This document shows, piece after piece, positions 35,251 to 43,943 of a stretch of 64,000 bases of DNA. The first letter of the stretch is position 1, and each line of letters starts with the position of its first letter. The DNA comes from Streptomyces justiciae (GTDB lineage: Bacteria > Actinomycetota > Actinomycetes > Streptomycetales > Streptomycetaceae): assembly GCF_015163075.1 (NCBI RefSeq), contig NZ_JADDXU010000006.1:248001-312000 (forward strand), in the 5' to 3' direction. Below the pieces are notes generated by a model that worked only from the letters and a program-made list of their open reading frames with translations, was not told where the DNA came from and ran no database searches. The translations under genes and the position numbers were made by a program.

Positions 35251-35360
35251 ACGGAGGGGAGTACTCCCTGTCGACTGCGGCGTACCCGTCAATACGGAAC
35301 AGATCCCCATGGATCTGCTCCCGGGGCGTCGGCCCACCCTGGGTGGAAGAGACCTCCGGC
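35251..35360 (+). ncRNA. yybP-ykoY-type manganese riboswitch upstream of terC
   Basis: The leader shows the conserved parts of the yybP-ykoY aptamer in order: GGGGAGTA (35256-35263), CGTCAATACG (35287-35296), a CCACC block (35334-35338) and GAGACCTCCG (35349-35358). CGGAGG (35252-35257) pairs with CCTCCG (35353-35358) to close P1. This family binds Mn2+ and commonly precedes TerC-family or other Mn exporter genes, as here. Confidence 0.82.
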
Positions 35361-35403
35361 AGCGCGACGACGCTGGTTATTTGCCGTTACGTATTGCCGG
35401 AGG
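35353..35403 (+). promoter_or_regulatory. Ribosome-site sequestering hairpin of the terC leader
   Basis: CCTCCGGCA (35353-35361) is perfectly complementary to TGCCGGAGG (35395-35403), which contains the terC Shine-Dalgarno GGAGG. The first strand is also the 3' side of aptamer stem P1, so the two pairings exclude one another. This predicts a translational on-switch. Confidence 0.75.
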
Positions 35404-35407
35404 ATCA

Positions 35408-36409
35408 GTGGATGTTTCCGTGACCCTGTGGGTCCTGACCATCGTGGGCCTCGCCGCCCTCATCGCGGTCGACTTCTTCATCGGCCGCAAGCCGCACGAC
35501 GTGTCCATCAAGGAAGCCGGGATCTGGACCGTCGTCTGGATCGCCCTGGCCGGCCTCTTCGGCCTCGGCCTGCTGATCTTCGGCGGCGGCCAGGCCGGTG
35601 GAGAGTTCTTCGCGGGCTTCATCACCGAGAAGTCGCTGAGCGTCGACAACCTCTTCGTCTTCGTCCTGATCATGGCGAAGTTCGCGGTGCCCTCGCAGTA
35701 CCAGCAGCGGGTCCTTCTCGTCGGTGTCCTCATAGCCCTGGTCCTGCGGGCGATCTTCATCGCCGCGGGCGCCGCCATCCTCGCCAGCTTCGCGTGGGTC
35801 TTCTACCTCTTCGGCGCCTTCCTGATCTGGACCGCCTGGAAGCTCATCCAGGAGGCCCGGGCTGACGAGGACGACGAGGAGTTCGAGGAGAACAAGCTCC
35901 TCAAGGCTGCCGAGCGCCGCTTCGGTGTCGCCGACCGCTACCACGGCACCAAGCTGTGGATCGAGCAGAACGGCAAGCGGGTCATGACCCCGATGCTGGT
36001 CGTGATGCTCGCGATCGGCACCACCGACGTGCTCTTCGCCCTCGACTCCATCCCCGCGATCTTCGGCCTGACCCAGGACCCGTACATCGTCTTCACGGCC
36101 AACGCGTTCGCCCTGATGGGCCTGCGCCAGCTGTACTTCCTCATCGGCGGCCTGCTGAAGAAGCTGGTCCACCTCAGCTACGGCCTGTCGATCATCCTCG
36201 GCTTCATCGGCGTCAAGCTGGTCCTGCACGCGCTGCATGAGTCCGGGGTCCACGTCCCCGAGATCAGCATCCCGGTCTCCCTCGGCGTCATCTGCGGTGT
36301 CCTGATCGTCACCACGATCACCAGCCTCCGCGCCTCCAAGAAGCAGGCGGCGGCCGAGGCGGCGCAGACGCGGAGCGATGGCGCTCCGAAGGACAGCATC
36401 GACGCCTGA
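35408..36409 (+). CDS. terC: TerC-family membrane protein (metal exporter type)
   Basis: The 333-residue protein has eight or nine membrane helices and the TerC signatures: an Asp-rich first repeat (VDFFIGRKPHDVSIKEA; EKSLSVDNLFVFVLIM) and a second repeat (TTDVLFALDSIPAIFGLTQDPYIVFTANAFALMGLRQLYF). The SVDN and ALDS acidic motifs lie in the membrane and are proposed metal sites. Members behind yybP-ykoY riboswitches export Mn2+. The GTG at 35408 has GGAGG four bases upstream; an in-frame longer start would run through the riboswitch and is rejected. Confidence 0.9.
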   Translation: MDVSVTLWVLTIVGLAALIAVDFFIGRKPHDVSIKEAGIWTVVWIALAGLFGLGLLIFGGGQAGGEFFAGFITEKSLSVDNLFVFVLIMAKFAVPSQYQQRVLLVGVLIALVLRAIFIAAGAAILASFAWVFYLFGAFLIWTAWKLIQEARADEDDEEFEENKLLKAAERRFGVADRYHGTKLWIEQNGKRVMTPMLVVMLAIGTTDVLFALDSIPAIFGLTQDPYIVFTANAFALMGLRQLYFLIGGLLKKLVHLSYGLSIILGFIGVKLVLHALHESGVHVPEISIPVSLGVICGVLIVTTITSLRASKKQAAAEAAQTRSDGAPKDSIDA

Positions 36410-36432
36410 CCACGTCGGACGTAGGAACAACC

Positions 36433-36481
36433 AGCACCGGGAGCGCCGTGTGGCCGATTGCCGCCCACCGCTCCCGGTGCT
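36433..36481 (+). terminator. Strong hairpin downstream of terC
   Basis: AGCACCGGGAGCG (36433-36445) pairs over 13 bp with CGCTCCCGGTGCT (36469-36481), followed by a T-rich tail (TGCTTTGTTC). A likely intrinsic terminator. Confidence 0.8.
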
Positions 36482-36538
36482 TGCTTTGTTCTGAGCGCGT
36501 TCCCCGCCCGGGGGACGCCCCGGCCGACGGAGGCAGCC

Positions 36539-36841
36539 ATGAAGTTCGTGCAGATCATCGACTTCGAAACGGAGCGGCTCGACGAGATGGAGCAGCTGCT
36601 CGAAGGCGCCAGGCAGCGCATGGAGGGCCAGGAAGGCGGCCCCACCCACCGCATCCTGCTGAAGGACCGCGACACGCCCGGACGCTACCTCGCCGTGATC
36701 GAGTTCGAGTCCTTCGAGGAGGCGATGCGCAACAACGAGCGCCCCGAGACGAGCAAGATGGCCGAGCAACTGGGCGCGTTGTGTACCCGGGCGCCACGCT
36801 TCGTCAACTGCGACCTGCTGGACTCGCGTGAGCTGAAGTAG
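36539..36841 (+). CDS. Small ABM-like (dimeric alpha/beta barrel) protein
   Basis: The 100-residue protein has a beta-alpha-beta-beta-alpha-beta pattern like antibiotic-biosynthesis-monooxygenase (ABM) domains: MKFVQIIDFETERLDEMEQL, HRILLKDRDTPGRYLAVIEF and ESFEEAMRNNERPETSKMAEQL. Two Cys near the C-terminus are not part of a known motif. The function is unknown; it may bind or modify a small aromatic compound. GGAGG lies six bases before the ATG. It lies between two terminators, so it is probably a single-gene unit. Confidence 0.7.
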   Translation: MKFVQIIDFETERLDEMEQLLEGARQRMEGQEGGPTHRILLKDRDTPGRYLAVIEFESFEEAMRNNERPETSKMAEQLGALCTRAPRFVNCDLLDSRELK

Positions 36842-36856
36842 CCCGAACCGACGGAT

Positions 36857-36887
36857 GAGGCCCCGCGGCGCCGAAATGCGGGGCCTC
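36857..36887 (+). terminator. Hairpin downstream of the ABM-like gene
   Basis: GAGGCCCCGC (36857-36866) pairs with GCGGGGCCTC (36878-36887); extra pairs continue outward with a small bulge. A short T-containing tail follows. Confidence 0.7.
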
Positions 36888-36910
36888 CGTACCTTTGTGA
36901 GGATCGCTGC

Positions 36911-38011
36911 ATGATCGTTCGGCTCAGGTCGCTCACCTCCCAGTGGACGTTCCTCGTGCCGGTGCTCGCGGCCGTCCTCCTGGCGTTCACCTGGGGGCGC
37001 GACCTGCCGGGCGCGGTCGTCGCCCTGGTGACGCTGGTCCTCGCGGGAGCGGTCCTCGCCGCGGTGCATCACGCCGAGGTCGTCGCCCACCGGGTCGGCG
37101 AACCCTTCGGCTCGCTCGTCCTCGCCGTCGCCGTCACCATCATCGAGGTCGCGCTGATCGTCACCCTCATGGCCGACGGCGGCGACAAGAGCTCGACCCT
37201 CGCCCGGGACACGGTCTTCGCGGCCGTCATGATCACCTGCAACGGCATCGTCGGCATCTGCCTCCTGGTGGCCTCGCTGCGTCACGGCCTGGCGGTCTTC
37301 AACCCCGAAGGCACCGGCGCCGCCCTCGCGACCGTCGCCACCCTGGCCACCCTCAGCCTGGTGCTGCCGACGTTCACGACGAGCAAGCCGGGCCCGGAGT
37401 TCTCCGGCGTCCAGCTGACCTTCGCCGCGCTGTCCTCGCTGATCCTGTACGGCCTGTTCGTCGCGACCCAGACCGTGCGGCACCGCGACTACTTCCTCCC
37501 CATTACCCGCCAGGGCGAGGTCATCACCGCCGACGACCACGCCGACGCGCCCTCCGCCCGCACCGCCCTGATCAGCCTGGCCCTGCTGGGGCTCGCCCTG
37601 GCCGGCGTCGTAGGACTGGCCAAGGGGGTGTCGCCCACCATCGAGTCCGGCGTGGAGGCCGCCGGGCTGCCGCATGCCGTCGTCGGCGTGATCATCGCCC
37701 TGCTGGTGCTGCTCCCCGAGACCATCGCCGCGCTGCGCTCGGCCCGCCGCGACCGCGTGCAGACCAGCCTCAACCTCGCGCTCGGCTCGGCGATGGCCAG
37801 CATCGGCCTGACCATCCCCGCGGTCGCGCTGGCCTCCGTCTGGCTCTCCGGCCCCCTCGTCCTCGGCCTCGGCTCCACCCACATGGTGCTGCTCGCCCTG
37901 ACCGTCGTGGTCAGCTCCCTGACGGTGGTGCCCGGCCGGGCCACCCCGCTCCAGGGCGGTGTGCACCTGGTGCTGTTCGCGGCCTACCTGGAGCTGGCGA
38001 TCAACCCATAG
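36911..38011 (+). CDS. Cation/proton antiporter of the CaCA family (ChaA-like)
   Basis: The 366-residue protein has about eleven membrane helices in two inverted halves, each with the acidic motif of Ca2+/H+ exchangers: VGEPFGSLVLAVAVTIIEVALIV in the first and VVGVIIALLVLLPETIAALRSA in the second, with conserved Glu. It probably exports Ca2+ or Na+/K+ with H+. Close to a Mn-type exporter and calcium-binding TerD proteins, so a link with metal stress is possible but unproven. Confidence 0.85.
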   Translation: MIVRLRSLTSQWTFLVPVLAAVLLAFTWGRDLPGAVVALVTLVLAGAVLAAVHHAEVVAHRVGEPFGSLVLAVAVTIIEVALIVTLMADGGDKSSTLARDTVFAAVMITCNGIVGICLLVASLRHGLAVFNPEGTGAALATVATLATLSLVLPTFTTSKPGPEFSGVQLTFAALSSLILYGLFVATQTVRHRDYFLPITRQGEVITADDHADAPSARTALISLALLGLALAGVVGLAKGVSPTIESGVEAAGLPHAVVGVIIALLVLLPETIAALRSARRDRVQTSLNLALGSAMASIGLTIPAVALASVWLSGPLVLGLGSTHMVLLALTVVVSSLTVVPGRATPLQGGVHLVLFAAYLELAINP

Positions 38012-38023
38012 GCCGCCTCCGGC

Positions 38024-39337
38024 TCAATCCATGACCGGCTCCGCCTTGACCGCCGCCCCCGCTCCCACCGGCCGCGTCTCCGGCAGCAGCGCGAAGCACC
38101 CCAGACTGAGCAGCGCGATCCCCGTCAGATACGCCCCCACCCCCCACGGCACCCGACCGCCCTGCTCGGCCAGCGCCGTCGCCACGATCGGGGTGAGCGC
38201 GCCCCCGAGGACCCCGCCGAGGTTGTAGCCGACCGCGGCACCCGTGCAGCGCACCCGCGGCTCGTACAGCTCCGGCAGATACGCGGCGATCACCGCGAAC
38301 ATGGTGATGAACGCGAGCATCGCGCCGAGGAACCCCAGGAACATCAGCAGGGGTTCACCGGTCGAGAGCAGCGCGACCATGGGGAACATCCACAGAGCCG
38401 CCGCCGCACACCCGGTCAGGCACAGCGGCCGCCGCCCGTACCGGTCGCCGAGCAGCGCCACCAGCGGCGTGAGCGAGCCCTTCACCAGGACCGCCGCCAT
38501 GATGCAGGCCAGCATCACCGTACGGCTCACCCCCAGCCGTTCCGTGCCGTAGGCGAGCGACCAGGTCGTCACGGCGTAGAAGATCGCGTACCCGATCGCG
38601 AGCCCGCCGGCCGTCAGCAGGACCAGCCGCCAGTGGTCGCGCGCTACCTCGACGAGCGGCACGCGCGCGTGGTCGTCGAGTGCGAGGAAGGACGGGCTCT
38701 CGGCGAGCGACGACCGAAGCCACAGCCCCGCCAGGGCCAGCACGCCCGCCGCCCAGAACGGCACCCGCCACCCCCACGACGCGAACTGCGCCTCGGTCAG
38801 GGTCGCCGACAGCGCCAGCATCACGCCGTTGGCGAGCAGGAACCCCAGCGCGGGACCGACCTGCGGGAAGCTCGACCACAGCCCGCGCCGCCCGGCCGGC
38901 GCGTGCTCCGCCGTCAGCAGCACCGCACCGCCCCACTCCCCGCCGAGCCCCAGCCCCTGGAGGAACCGCAGCACGAGCAGCAGCAGGGGAGCGGCCACCC
39001 CGATCGAGCCGTACGTCGGCACACAGCCGACCCCGACGGTGGCACCCCCGGTCAGCAGCAGCGACAGCACGAGGACCGGCCGCCGCCCGTGCCGGTCCCC
39101 GATGTGCCCGAACAGCACCGACCCCAGCGGCCGGGCCACGAACCCCACCCCGAACGTGCCGAACGCGGCCAGCGTCCCGGCCAGCGGCGAGAAGGTCGGG
39201 AAGAACAGCGGCCCCAGGACCAGCGCCGCCGCGGTCCCGTAGACGAAGAAGTCGTAGAACTCGATGGCCGTCCCGGCGAGCGAGGCGGCCGCGAGCCGCA
39301 GCATGGAAGGCGCCCTTACGGTGCGTACGTCGTGCAT
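38024..39337 (-). CDS. MFS transporter, metabolite:H+ symporter (MHS) type
   Basis: The 437-residue protein has twelve membrane helices. Family signatures are TAIEFYDFFVYGTAAALV in helix 1, GDRHGRRPVLVLSLLLTGG in the loop 2-3 and GLGLGGEWGGAVLLTAEHAPAGRRG. MHS members take up dicarboxylates, shikimate, proline or betaine with H+; the substrate is unknown. A second ATG at 39304 has an AAGGG upstream and may be the true start. It is convergent with the CaCA gene, 12 bp apart. Confidence 0.85.
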   Translation of the reverse strand: MHDVRTVRAPSMLRLAAASLAGTAIEFYDFFVYGTAAALVLGPLFFPTFSPLAGTLAAFGTFGVGFVARPLGSVLFGHIGDRHGRRPVLVLSLLLTGGATVGVGCVPTYGSIGVAAPLLLLVLRFLQGLGLGGEWGGAVLLTAEHAPAGRRGLWSSFPQVGPALGFLLANGVMLALSATLTEAQFASWGWRVPFWAAGVLALAGLWLRSSLAESPSFLALDDHARVPLVEVARDHWRLVLLTAGGLAIGYAIFYAVTTWSLAYGTERLGVSRTVMLACIMAAVLVKGSLTPLVALLGDRYGRRPLCLTGCAAAALWMFPMVALLSTGEPLLMFLGFLGAMLAFITMFAVIAAYLPELYEPRVRCTGAAVGYNLGGVLGGALTPIVATALAEQGGRVPWGVGAYLTGIALLSLGCFALLPETRPVGAGAAVKAEPVMD

Positions 39338-39388
39338 GCCGCGTCAACTACCCACGGTGACCGTGGGTTACGGGGGCGTACGGGCGCG

Positions 39389-40435
39389 TCAGTAGGTGAC
39401 CGTGATGCGCCGGGCGGGTCCGTCGACGCGGACGAGCCCGCCGTAAGGGATGACCAGTTGAGGGTCGGTGTGACCGAAGTCGACATCGAGGACGATCGTG
39501 GTGTCGGGGGCGTACGTCCGCATTGCGCGCAGAACGGCCTCGCGCTGCTCGGTGGCGTAACGGGCGCCCTCCTCGGGGCTGTTGGGCCGCTCGAACGACC
39601 ACGTCTTGGCGCGGGCCATGAGCAGTGCGGAGAAGCGCCGGAGCAGACCGCGCTCGCCCATGTTGCGCAGGATGCGGAAGACCTCCGTAGCGCTGGGCAG
39701 CTCCTCCGAGGTCTCCAGGAACAGCACGCCGCCGTCGTACACGGAGAGATCGCGTGGCAGTTCGCGGTCGGCCATCAGCAGCCAGGAGAGGATCTCCAGG
39801 TTGCCGCCCCAACTGCGGCCCTCGCACACGCGGTCGGGGTTCACCCAGGTCCAGCCGGTGCCGGGCTTGGTCGGCGGCTCCTCGTCGAAGGTCGCCGGGT
39901 CGGCCCAGTCCCGGTTGACGTCGTTCCAGCGCTCGGCGGGCCGGAGTTCGTACGCGCCCGAGGTGAACAGTGCCGCCCGCAGCGACTCGGCGGTCAGCGG
40001 GTCCATGGCGACGGGTCGTCCGAGCTGCACCATCACGGTCGCGCCGTGGTAGCCGACGATGCCGGTGTTGCTCAGAAACGCCAAAAGGTTCGTGTTGTCG
40101 CTCATCCCGAAGAACGGCTTCGGGTTCGCCCGGATCAACTCGCGGTCCAGGAAGGGCAGTACGGTGATCTGGTCGTCGCCGCCGATCGAGGCGACGACCG
40201 CCTTCACCTCCGGATCGGCGAAGGCCGCGTTGACGTCGGCGGCCCGCTCCTGCGGGGTCGCACCCATCCTGCGGGTCGTCGGGTACTCGACGGGTTCGAG
40301 GCCGAACTCCTCGCGCAGCCGCTCCAGGCCCAGTTCGTACGGGCGCGGGAAGAGCCCGGGCAGCCCGGCGCCGGGCGAGATGACGGCTATGCGGTCACCG
40401 GGGGAGGGCTTGGGCGGGTACGAGATCGTCGTCAT
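39389..40435 (-). CDS. Serine peptidase of family S66 (LD-carboxypeptidase/MccF-like)
   Basis: The 348-residue protein has the S66 catalytic elements: the nucleophile elbow in FFGMSDNTNLL (Ser in GMSD), a Glu in FLETSEELPSATEVFRIL and a C-terminal GHTDPQLVIPYGG with the His. The sequence resembles MccF (microcin C immunity) more than murein LdcA, by its SYPPKPSPGDRIAVISPGAG start. It may cleave aminoacyl-nucleotide-like toxins or peptides. The start at 40435 is chosen because it begins the fold. Confidence 0.82.
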   Translation of the reverse strand: MTTISYPPKPSPGDRIAVISPGAGLPGLFPRPYELGLERLREEFGLEPVEYPTTRRMGATPQERAADVNAAFADPEVKAVVASIGGDDQITVLPFLDRELIRANPKPFFGMSDNTNLLAFLSNTGIVGYHGATVMVQLGRPVAMDPLTAESLRAALFTSGAYELRPAERWNDVNRDWADPATFDEEPPTKPGTGWTWVNPDRVCEGRSWGGNLEILSWLLMADRELPRDLSVYDGGVLFLETSEELPSATEVFRILRNMGERGLLRRFSALLMARAKTWSFERPNSPEEGARYATEQREAVLRAMRTYAPDTTIVLDVDFGHTDPQLVIPYGGLVRVDGPARRITVTY

Positions 40436-40538
40436 TCGGGGAGGGTACGGGCCGCACCGCGTCCGGCGCACCGTGATAAACCGGGTCTGAGCAGCGGTCT
40501 TCAACGGGCCGCACACCCATCACCGGACCGGAGGAACC

Positions 40539-41012
40539 GTGCCCCGCACCCTGGCCAACGCCCCGATCATGATCCTCAACGGCCCCAACCTGAACCTGCT
40601 CGGGCAGCGTCAGCCGGAGATCTACGGCAAGGACACCCTGGCCGACGTCGAGGCCCTGTGCGCCAAGGCGGCGGCCGCGCACGGCGGCACGGTGGACTTC
40701 CGCCAGTCCAACCACGAGGGCGAACTGGTCGACTGGATCCACGAGGCGCGACTCAACCACTGCGGGATCGTCATCAACCCGGGCGCCTACTCGCACACCT
40801 CGGTCGCCATCCTGGACGCGCTCAACACCTGCGACGGACTGCCGGTGTTGGAGGTCCACATCTCCAACATCCACCAGCGCGAGACCTTCCGGCACCACTC
40901 GTACGTCTCCCTGCGCGCCGACGGCGTCATCGCGGGTTGCGGGGTGCAGGGGTACGTGTTCGGGGTGGAGCGGGTGGCGGCGCTGGTGGGGGCGGCACAG
41001 GCCGACGTGTAA
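40539..41012 (+). CDS. aroQ: Type II 3-dehydroquinate dehydratase
   Basis: The 157-residue protein is AroQ: ILNGPNLNLLGQRQPEIYG (with the catalytic Tyr and Arg in the lid), QSNHEGELVDWIHEA, INPGAYSHTSVAILDAL and EVHISNIHQRETFRHHSYVS (catalytic His). It converts 3-dehydroquinate to 3-dehydroshikimate in the shikimate pathway as a dodecamer. The GTG start has GGAGG upstream. No other shikimate gene is nearby, so it may be a second copy. Confidence 0.95.
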   Translation: MPRTLANAPIMILNGPNLNLLGQRQPEIYGKDTLADVEALCAKAAAAHGGTVDFRQSNHEGELVDWIHEARLNHCGIVINPGAYSHTSVAILDALNTCDGLPVLEVHISNIHQRETFRHHSYVSLRADGVIAGCGVQGYVFGVERVAALVGAAQADV

Positions 41013-41025
41013 GGAGCGATGGCCT

Positions 41026-41052
41026 GGAGGGCGGTCGTTACAGCCGCCCTTC
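41026..41052. terminator. Hairpin between convergent aroQ and ABC ATPase genes
   Basis: GGAGGGCGG (41026-41034) pairs with CCGCCCTTC (41044-41052), one G-T wobble, 9-nt loop. Likely bidirectional. Confidence 0.65.
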
Positions 41053-41070
41053 ACAGCACCCTTTACTGGC

Positions 41071-41823
41071 TTACAGCCGTCCCGCCTCCACGATCCGCCG
41101 CAAAAACCGCCGCGTGCGCTCCTGCTGCGGGTCGCCGAAGATCTGCTCGGCGCTCCCGCGCTCCAGGACCACGCCTCCGTCCAGAAAACAAACCTGGTCG
41201 GCGACGTCCCGCGCGAAGCCCATCTCGTGCGTGGCCAGCACCATGGTCATGCCGTCGCCCTTGAGGTCACGGACGACGGTCAGCACCTCGCCCACCAGCT
41301 CCGGGTCGAGGGCGGCGGTGATCTCGTCGAGCAGCAGCAGCCGGGGCCGCACGGCGAGCGCGCGCACGATCGCGACGCGCTGCTGCTGGCCGCCGCTCAG
41401 CCGGTCCGGGTACTCGCCCGCCTTGCCGCCGAGCCCGAGCCGCTCCAGCAGCTCCCTGCCGCGCTCCTCGGCCTCCGCGCGGGACACCCCGTGCACCCGG
41501 CGCGGGGCGAGGGTGATGTTCTCCAGCACGGTCATGTGCGGGAAGAGGTTGTACGCCTGGAAGACCACGCCGATACGGCGGCGTACCGCGTCCTGGTCGA
41601 CGCGCGGATCGGTGATCTCCTCGCCGTCCAGCCAGATCGCGCCGTCGTCGATCTCCTCCAGGAGGTTCGCGCAGCGCAGCAGCGTCGACTTGCCGGAGCC
41701 GGAGGCGCCGATCAGCGCGGTCACCGTGTGCGGGGCGACCTCCAGATCGACGTCCCGCAGCACGACCGAGCCGCCGAAGGTCTTGCGGACCGCCTCCATC
41801 CGCAGCACCGGTGCGTCGCTCAT
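41071..41823 (-). CDS. Polar amino-acid ABC transporter ATPase
   Basis: The 250-residue protein is a GlnQ/ArtP-type ATPase: Walker A GASGSGKST, the Q-loop in VVFQAYNLFPHMTVLENI, signature LSGGQQQR, Walker B RLLLLDEITAALDPE, and the switch His in LATHEMGFARDVADQV. It energises the import of an amino acid. Its start overlaps the permease stop by 4 bp (ATGA), completing an operon of binding protein, permease and ATPase. Confidence 0.93.
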   Translation of the reverse strand: MSDAPVLRMEAVRKTFGGSVVLRDVDLEVAPHTVTALIGASGSGKSTLLRCANLLEEIDDGAIWLDGEEITDPRVDQDAVRRRIGVVFQAYNLFPHMTVLENITLAPRRVHGVSRAEAEERGRELLERLGLGGKAGEYPDRLSGGQQQRVAIVRALAVRPRLLLLDEITAALDPELVGEVLTVVRDLKGDGMTMVLATHEMGFARDVADQVCFLDGGVVLERGSAEQIFGDPQQERTRRFLRRIVEAGRL

Positions 41824-42716
41824 GTGGTTCCTTCCTGGGCCCGCTGACGGTCCATCCGAGCCGTCACCCAGTCCGTGAAGCGGGTCATCGGGATGGTCAG
41901 CGCCACGAACACCAGGCCCGCGACGATGTACGGCGTGTAGTTGAGGCTGCGGCCCACGATGATGTCGGCGGCCCGTACGGCGTCCACCGCGCCGCCGATC
42001 GACACGAGCCCGGTGTCCTTCTGCAGCGACACCAGGTCGTTGAGCAGCGGCGGCACCTGACGGCGTACCGCCTGCGGCAGCACGACGTACCGCAGGGCCT
42101 GCCGGTTGGAGAGGCCGAGCGAGCGGGCCGCGGCGCGCTGCGAGGGGTGGATGGACTCGATGCCGGCGCGGAACACCTCGGCGACGTACGCCGAGTAGGT
42201 CAGCGTCAGGGCTGTTCCGCCCAGCCACACGGGGTCGACCGTCACGCCCTGGAGCCGCAGTGCGGGGACGCCCAGGACGACGATCATGAGGTTGATGATG
42301 AGCGGAAGCCCGCGGAAGAAGTCCGTGTAGGCGGCGGCCAGGAACCGCAGCGGGAAGAACACCGGGCCCCGCAGCGTGCGGGCGACGGCGATGAGCATGC
42401 CGAGGACCAGCACGGCCGCGCCGCAGATCAGCAGCAGCCGGACGTTGAGCCAGAGCCCTTCGAGGACCTTGGGCAGCGCCTCGCGCGCGTACTGCCCGTT
42501 GAAGAAGGTCTCCTTGGTGCGCGGCCAGCCGGGTGCGTTGACGACGACCAGATAGAGCACGACCGCCGTCACGAGCGTCGAGACGGCGGCGATCGCCGTG
42601 GCGCGGCGGGAGCGGGCGCGCTTGTGGCGCTCGCGCTCCAGCCGCCGCGCGGAGGGCGTGTACGTGTCGACCGGGTCCGGCGTCTCGGCGCCGGACTCGT
42701 CCTTCGTGAGCGTCAC
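41820..42716 (-). CDS. Polar amino-acid ABC transporter permease
   Basis: The 298-residue protein has an N-terminal cytoplasmic extension of about 40 charged residues, then five or six membrane helices and the HisMQ-type permease motif near EVFRAGIESIHPSQRAAARSLGLSNRQALRYVVLPQAVR (EAA loop). It pairs with the ATPase next to it. The GTG start overlaps the binding-protein stop by 3 bp (GTGA). Confidence 0.9.
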   Translation of the reverse strand: MTLTKDESGAETPDPVDTYTPSARRLERERHKRARSRRATAIAAVSTLVTAVVLYLVVVNAPGWPRTKETFFNGQYAREALPKVLEGLWLNVRLLLICGAAVLVLGMLIAVARTLRGPVFFPLRFLAAAYTDFFRGLPLIINLMIVVLGVPALRLQGVTVDPVWLGGTALTLTYSAYVAEVFRAGIESIHPSQRAAARSLGLSNRQALRYVVLPQAVRRQVPPLLNDLVSLQKDTGLVSIGGAVDAVRAADIIVGRSLNYTPYIVAGLVFVALTIPMTRFTDWVTARMDRQRAQEGTT

Positions 42717-43600
42717 TTGAGCACCGGGGCGTCGACGGCGTCGGACAGCCACTGCTGCTCGATCTTCGCCAGCGTGCCGTCCTTGCGCAGGGCGTCCACG
42801 GCGCCGGTCACGCAGGAGGTGAGCGCGCTGCCCTTGTCCAGGACGAGCCCGAACTGCTCCGGGGTGCCGCCCTGGTTCTCGAACTGGCCGACGATCTCGG
42901 CGTCCGTGACCTCGGCCGCGGTGATGTAGAAGGCGGTCGGCAGGTCGACGACGATGGCGTCCACCTGGCCGTTCTTCAGGGCGGACTTGGCCTGGTCGTT
43001 CTTGGCGTACGCGGCGGCCTCCTGTGTCGGCTTCACCACGTCCTCGATGTAGTTGAGGCTGGTCGTGCCGACCTGGGCGCCCAGCTTGAGCCCCTTGAGG
43101 TCCGCGATGCTCGTCGCCTTGGCGGCCTTGGAGCCCTTGAGGGCGATGACGGCCTGGCGCACGTCGTAGTAGCCGGACGAGAAGTCCACGGCCTTCTTGC
43201 GCTCCGCGCTGATCGACACCTGGTTGATGTCGAAGTCGAACGTCTTCTCGCCGGGCGCGAACGCCTTGTTGAAGGGGACGCTCTGCCAGACGACGGCGCT
43301 CTTGTCGTAGCCGAGCCGCTCCGCCACGGCGTAGGCGACCGCGGACTCGAAGCCCTTGCCGTTGGCGGGCTTGTCGTCCTTGAACCAGGGCTCGTACGCC
43401 GGTTCGTCGGTGGCGATCGTCAGCTTGCCGGAGGTCTTGGTGGCGAGCTCGCCCTTGGCGCACGCGGCGCCCGTCGTCGACCCCGCGGGCTTGGCGGCCG
43501 AGTCGTCCTCGGGCTGCGGAGCGCAGCCTACGGCGGTGGCGAGCAGGGCTATCGTTGCGGCGGCTACGGCGCGGCGCAGGGCGCTGGGGGCGAGGTGCAT
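42713..43600 (-). CDS. Amino-acid ABC transporter substrate-binding lipoprotein
   Basis: The 295-residue protein has a lipoprotein signal with lipobox-like ATAVGC at residues 21-26, followed by a linker and a family-3 solute-binding fold (LTIATDEPAYEPWF; KGFESAVAYAVAERLGY; FDINQVSISAERKKAVDFSSGYY; KLGAQVGTTS). The ligand is an amino acid, but which is uncertain. It is first in its operon. A GGGAACG/CGTTCCC inverted repeat lies upstream in its promoter region. Confidence 0.9.
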   Translation of the reverse strand: MHLAPSALRRAVAAATIALLATAVGCAPQPEDDSAAKPAGSTTGAACAKGELATKTSGKLTIATDEPAYEPWFKDDKPANGKGFESAVAYAVAERLGYDKSAVVWQSVPFNKAFAPGEKTFDFDINQVSISAERKKAVDFSSGYYDVRQAVIALKGSKAAKATSIADLKGLKLGAQVGTTSLNYIEDVVKPTQEAAAYAKNDQAKSALKNGQVDAIVVDLPTAFYITAAEVTDAEIVGQFENQGGTPEQFGLVLDKGSALTSCVTGAVDALRKDGTLAKIEQQWLSDAVDAPVLK

Positions 43601-43943
43601 GGCGGGAGATTGACAGCACGTCGCCCCGTTTGTCGAGGTCACGTCGGCTTTTGTCCGCATACTGGGAACGGGTGTTGCGTTCTCGTGAACGTTCCCTGTG
43701 GGGCGGTTCGCCGGGGCCGCCGGTCGAGGGCGGGGATCGGAAGACCGGCGGCCCGTACCGCGCAGGAGCCGTCATCCTGTGCGGGGCTGCTACCAGTTGA
43801 CCCCGCAACAACGTGGGCCGGGAGCGTGCGGATGACACCGGCGTGTGCGAAGGGTTCACACGGGGCGCGTGCGAAGAGGCGCGCGCCGGGCGTGAGAATT
43901 CGTAGTGCGCGGGGCGTACGACACCTGTCGCACGCCCCGGCGT
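43601..43943. other. 343-bp stretch between binding-protein and MBL genes
   Basis: It holds the promoter of the leftward ABC operon (more A/T-rich near 43640-43690) and an inverted repeat GGGAACG (43663-43669) / CGTTCCC (43689-43695) with a 19-bp spacer, possibly an operator. The MBL gene lies to the right and reads leftward into it. I see no gene. Confidence 0.4.
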
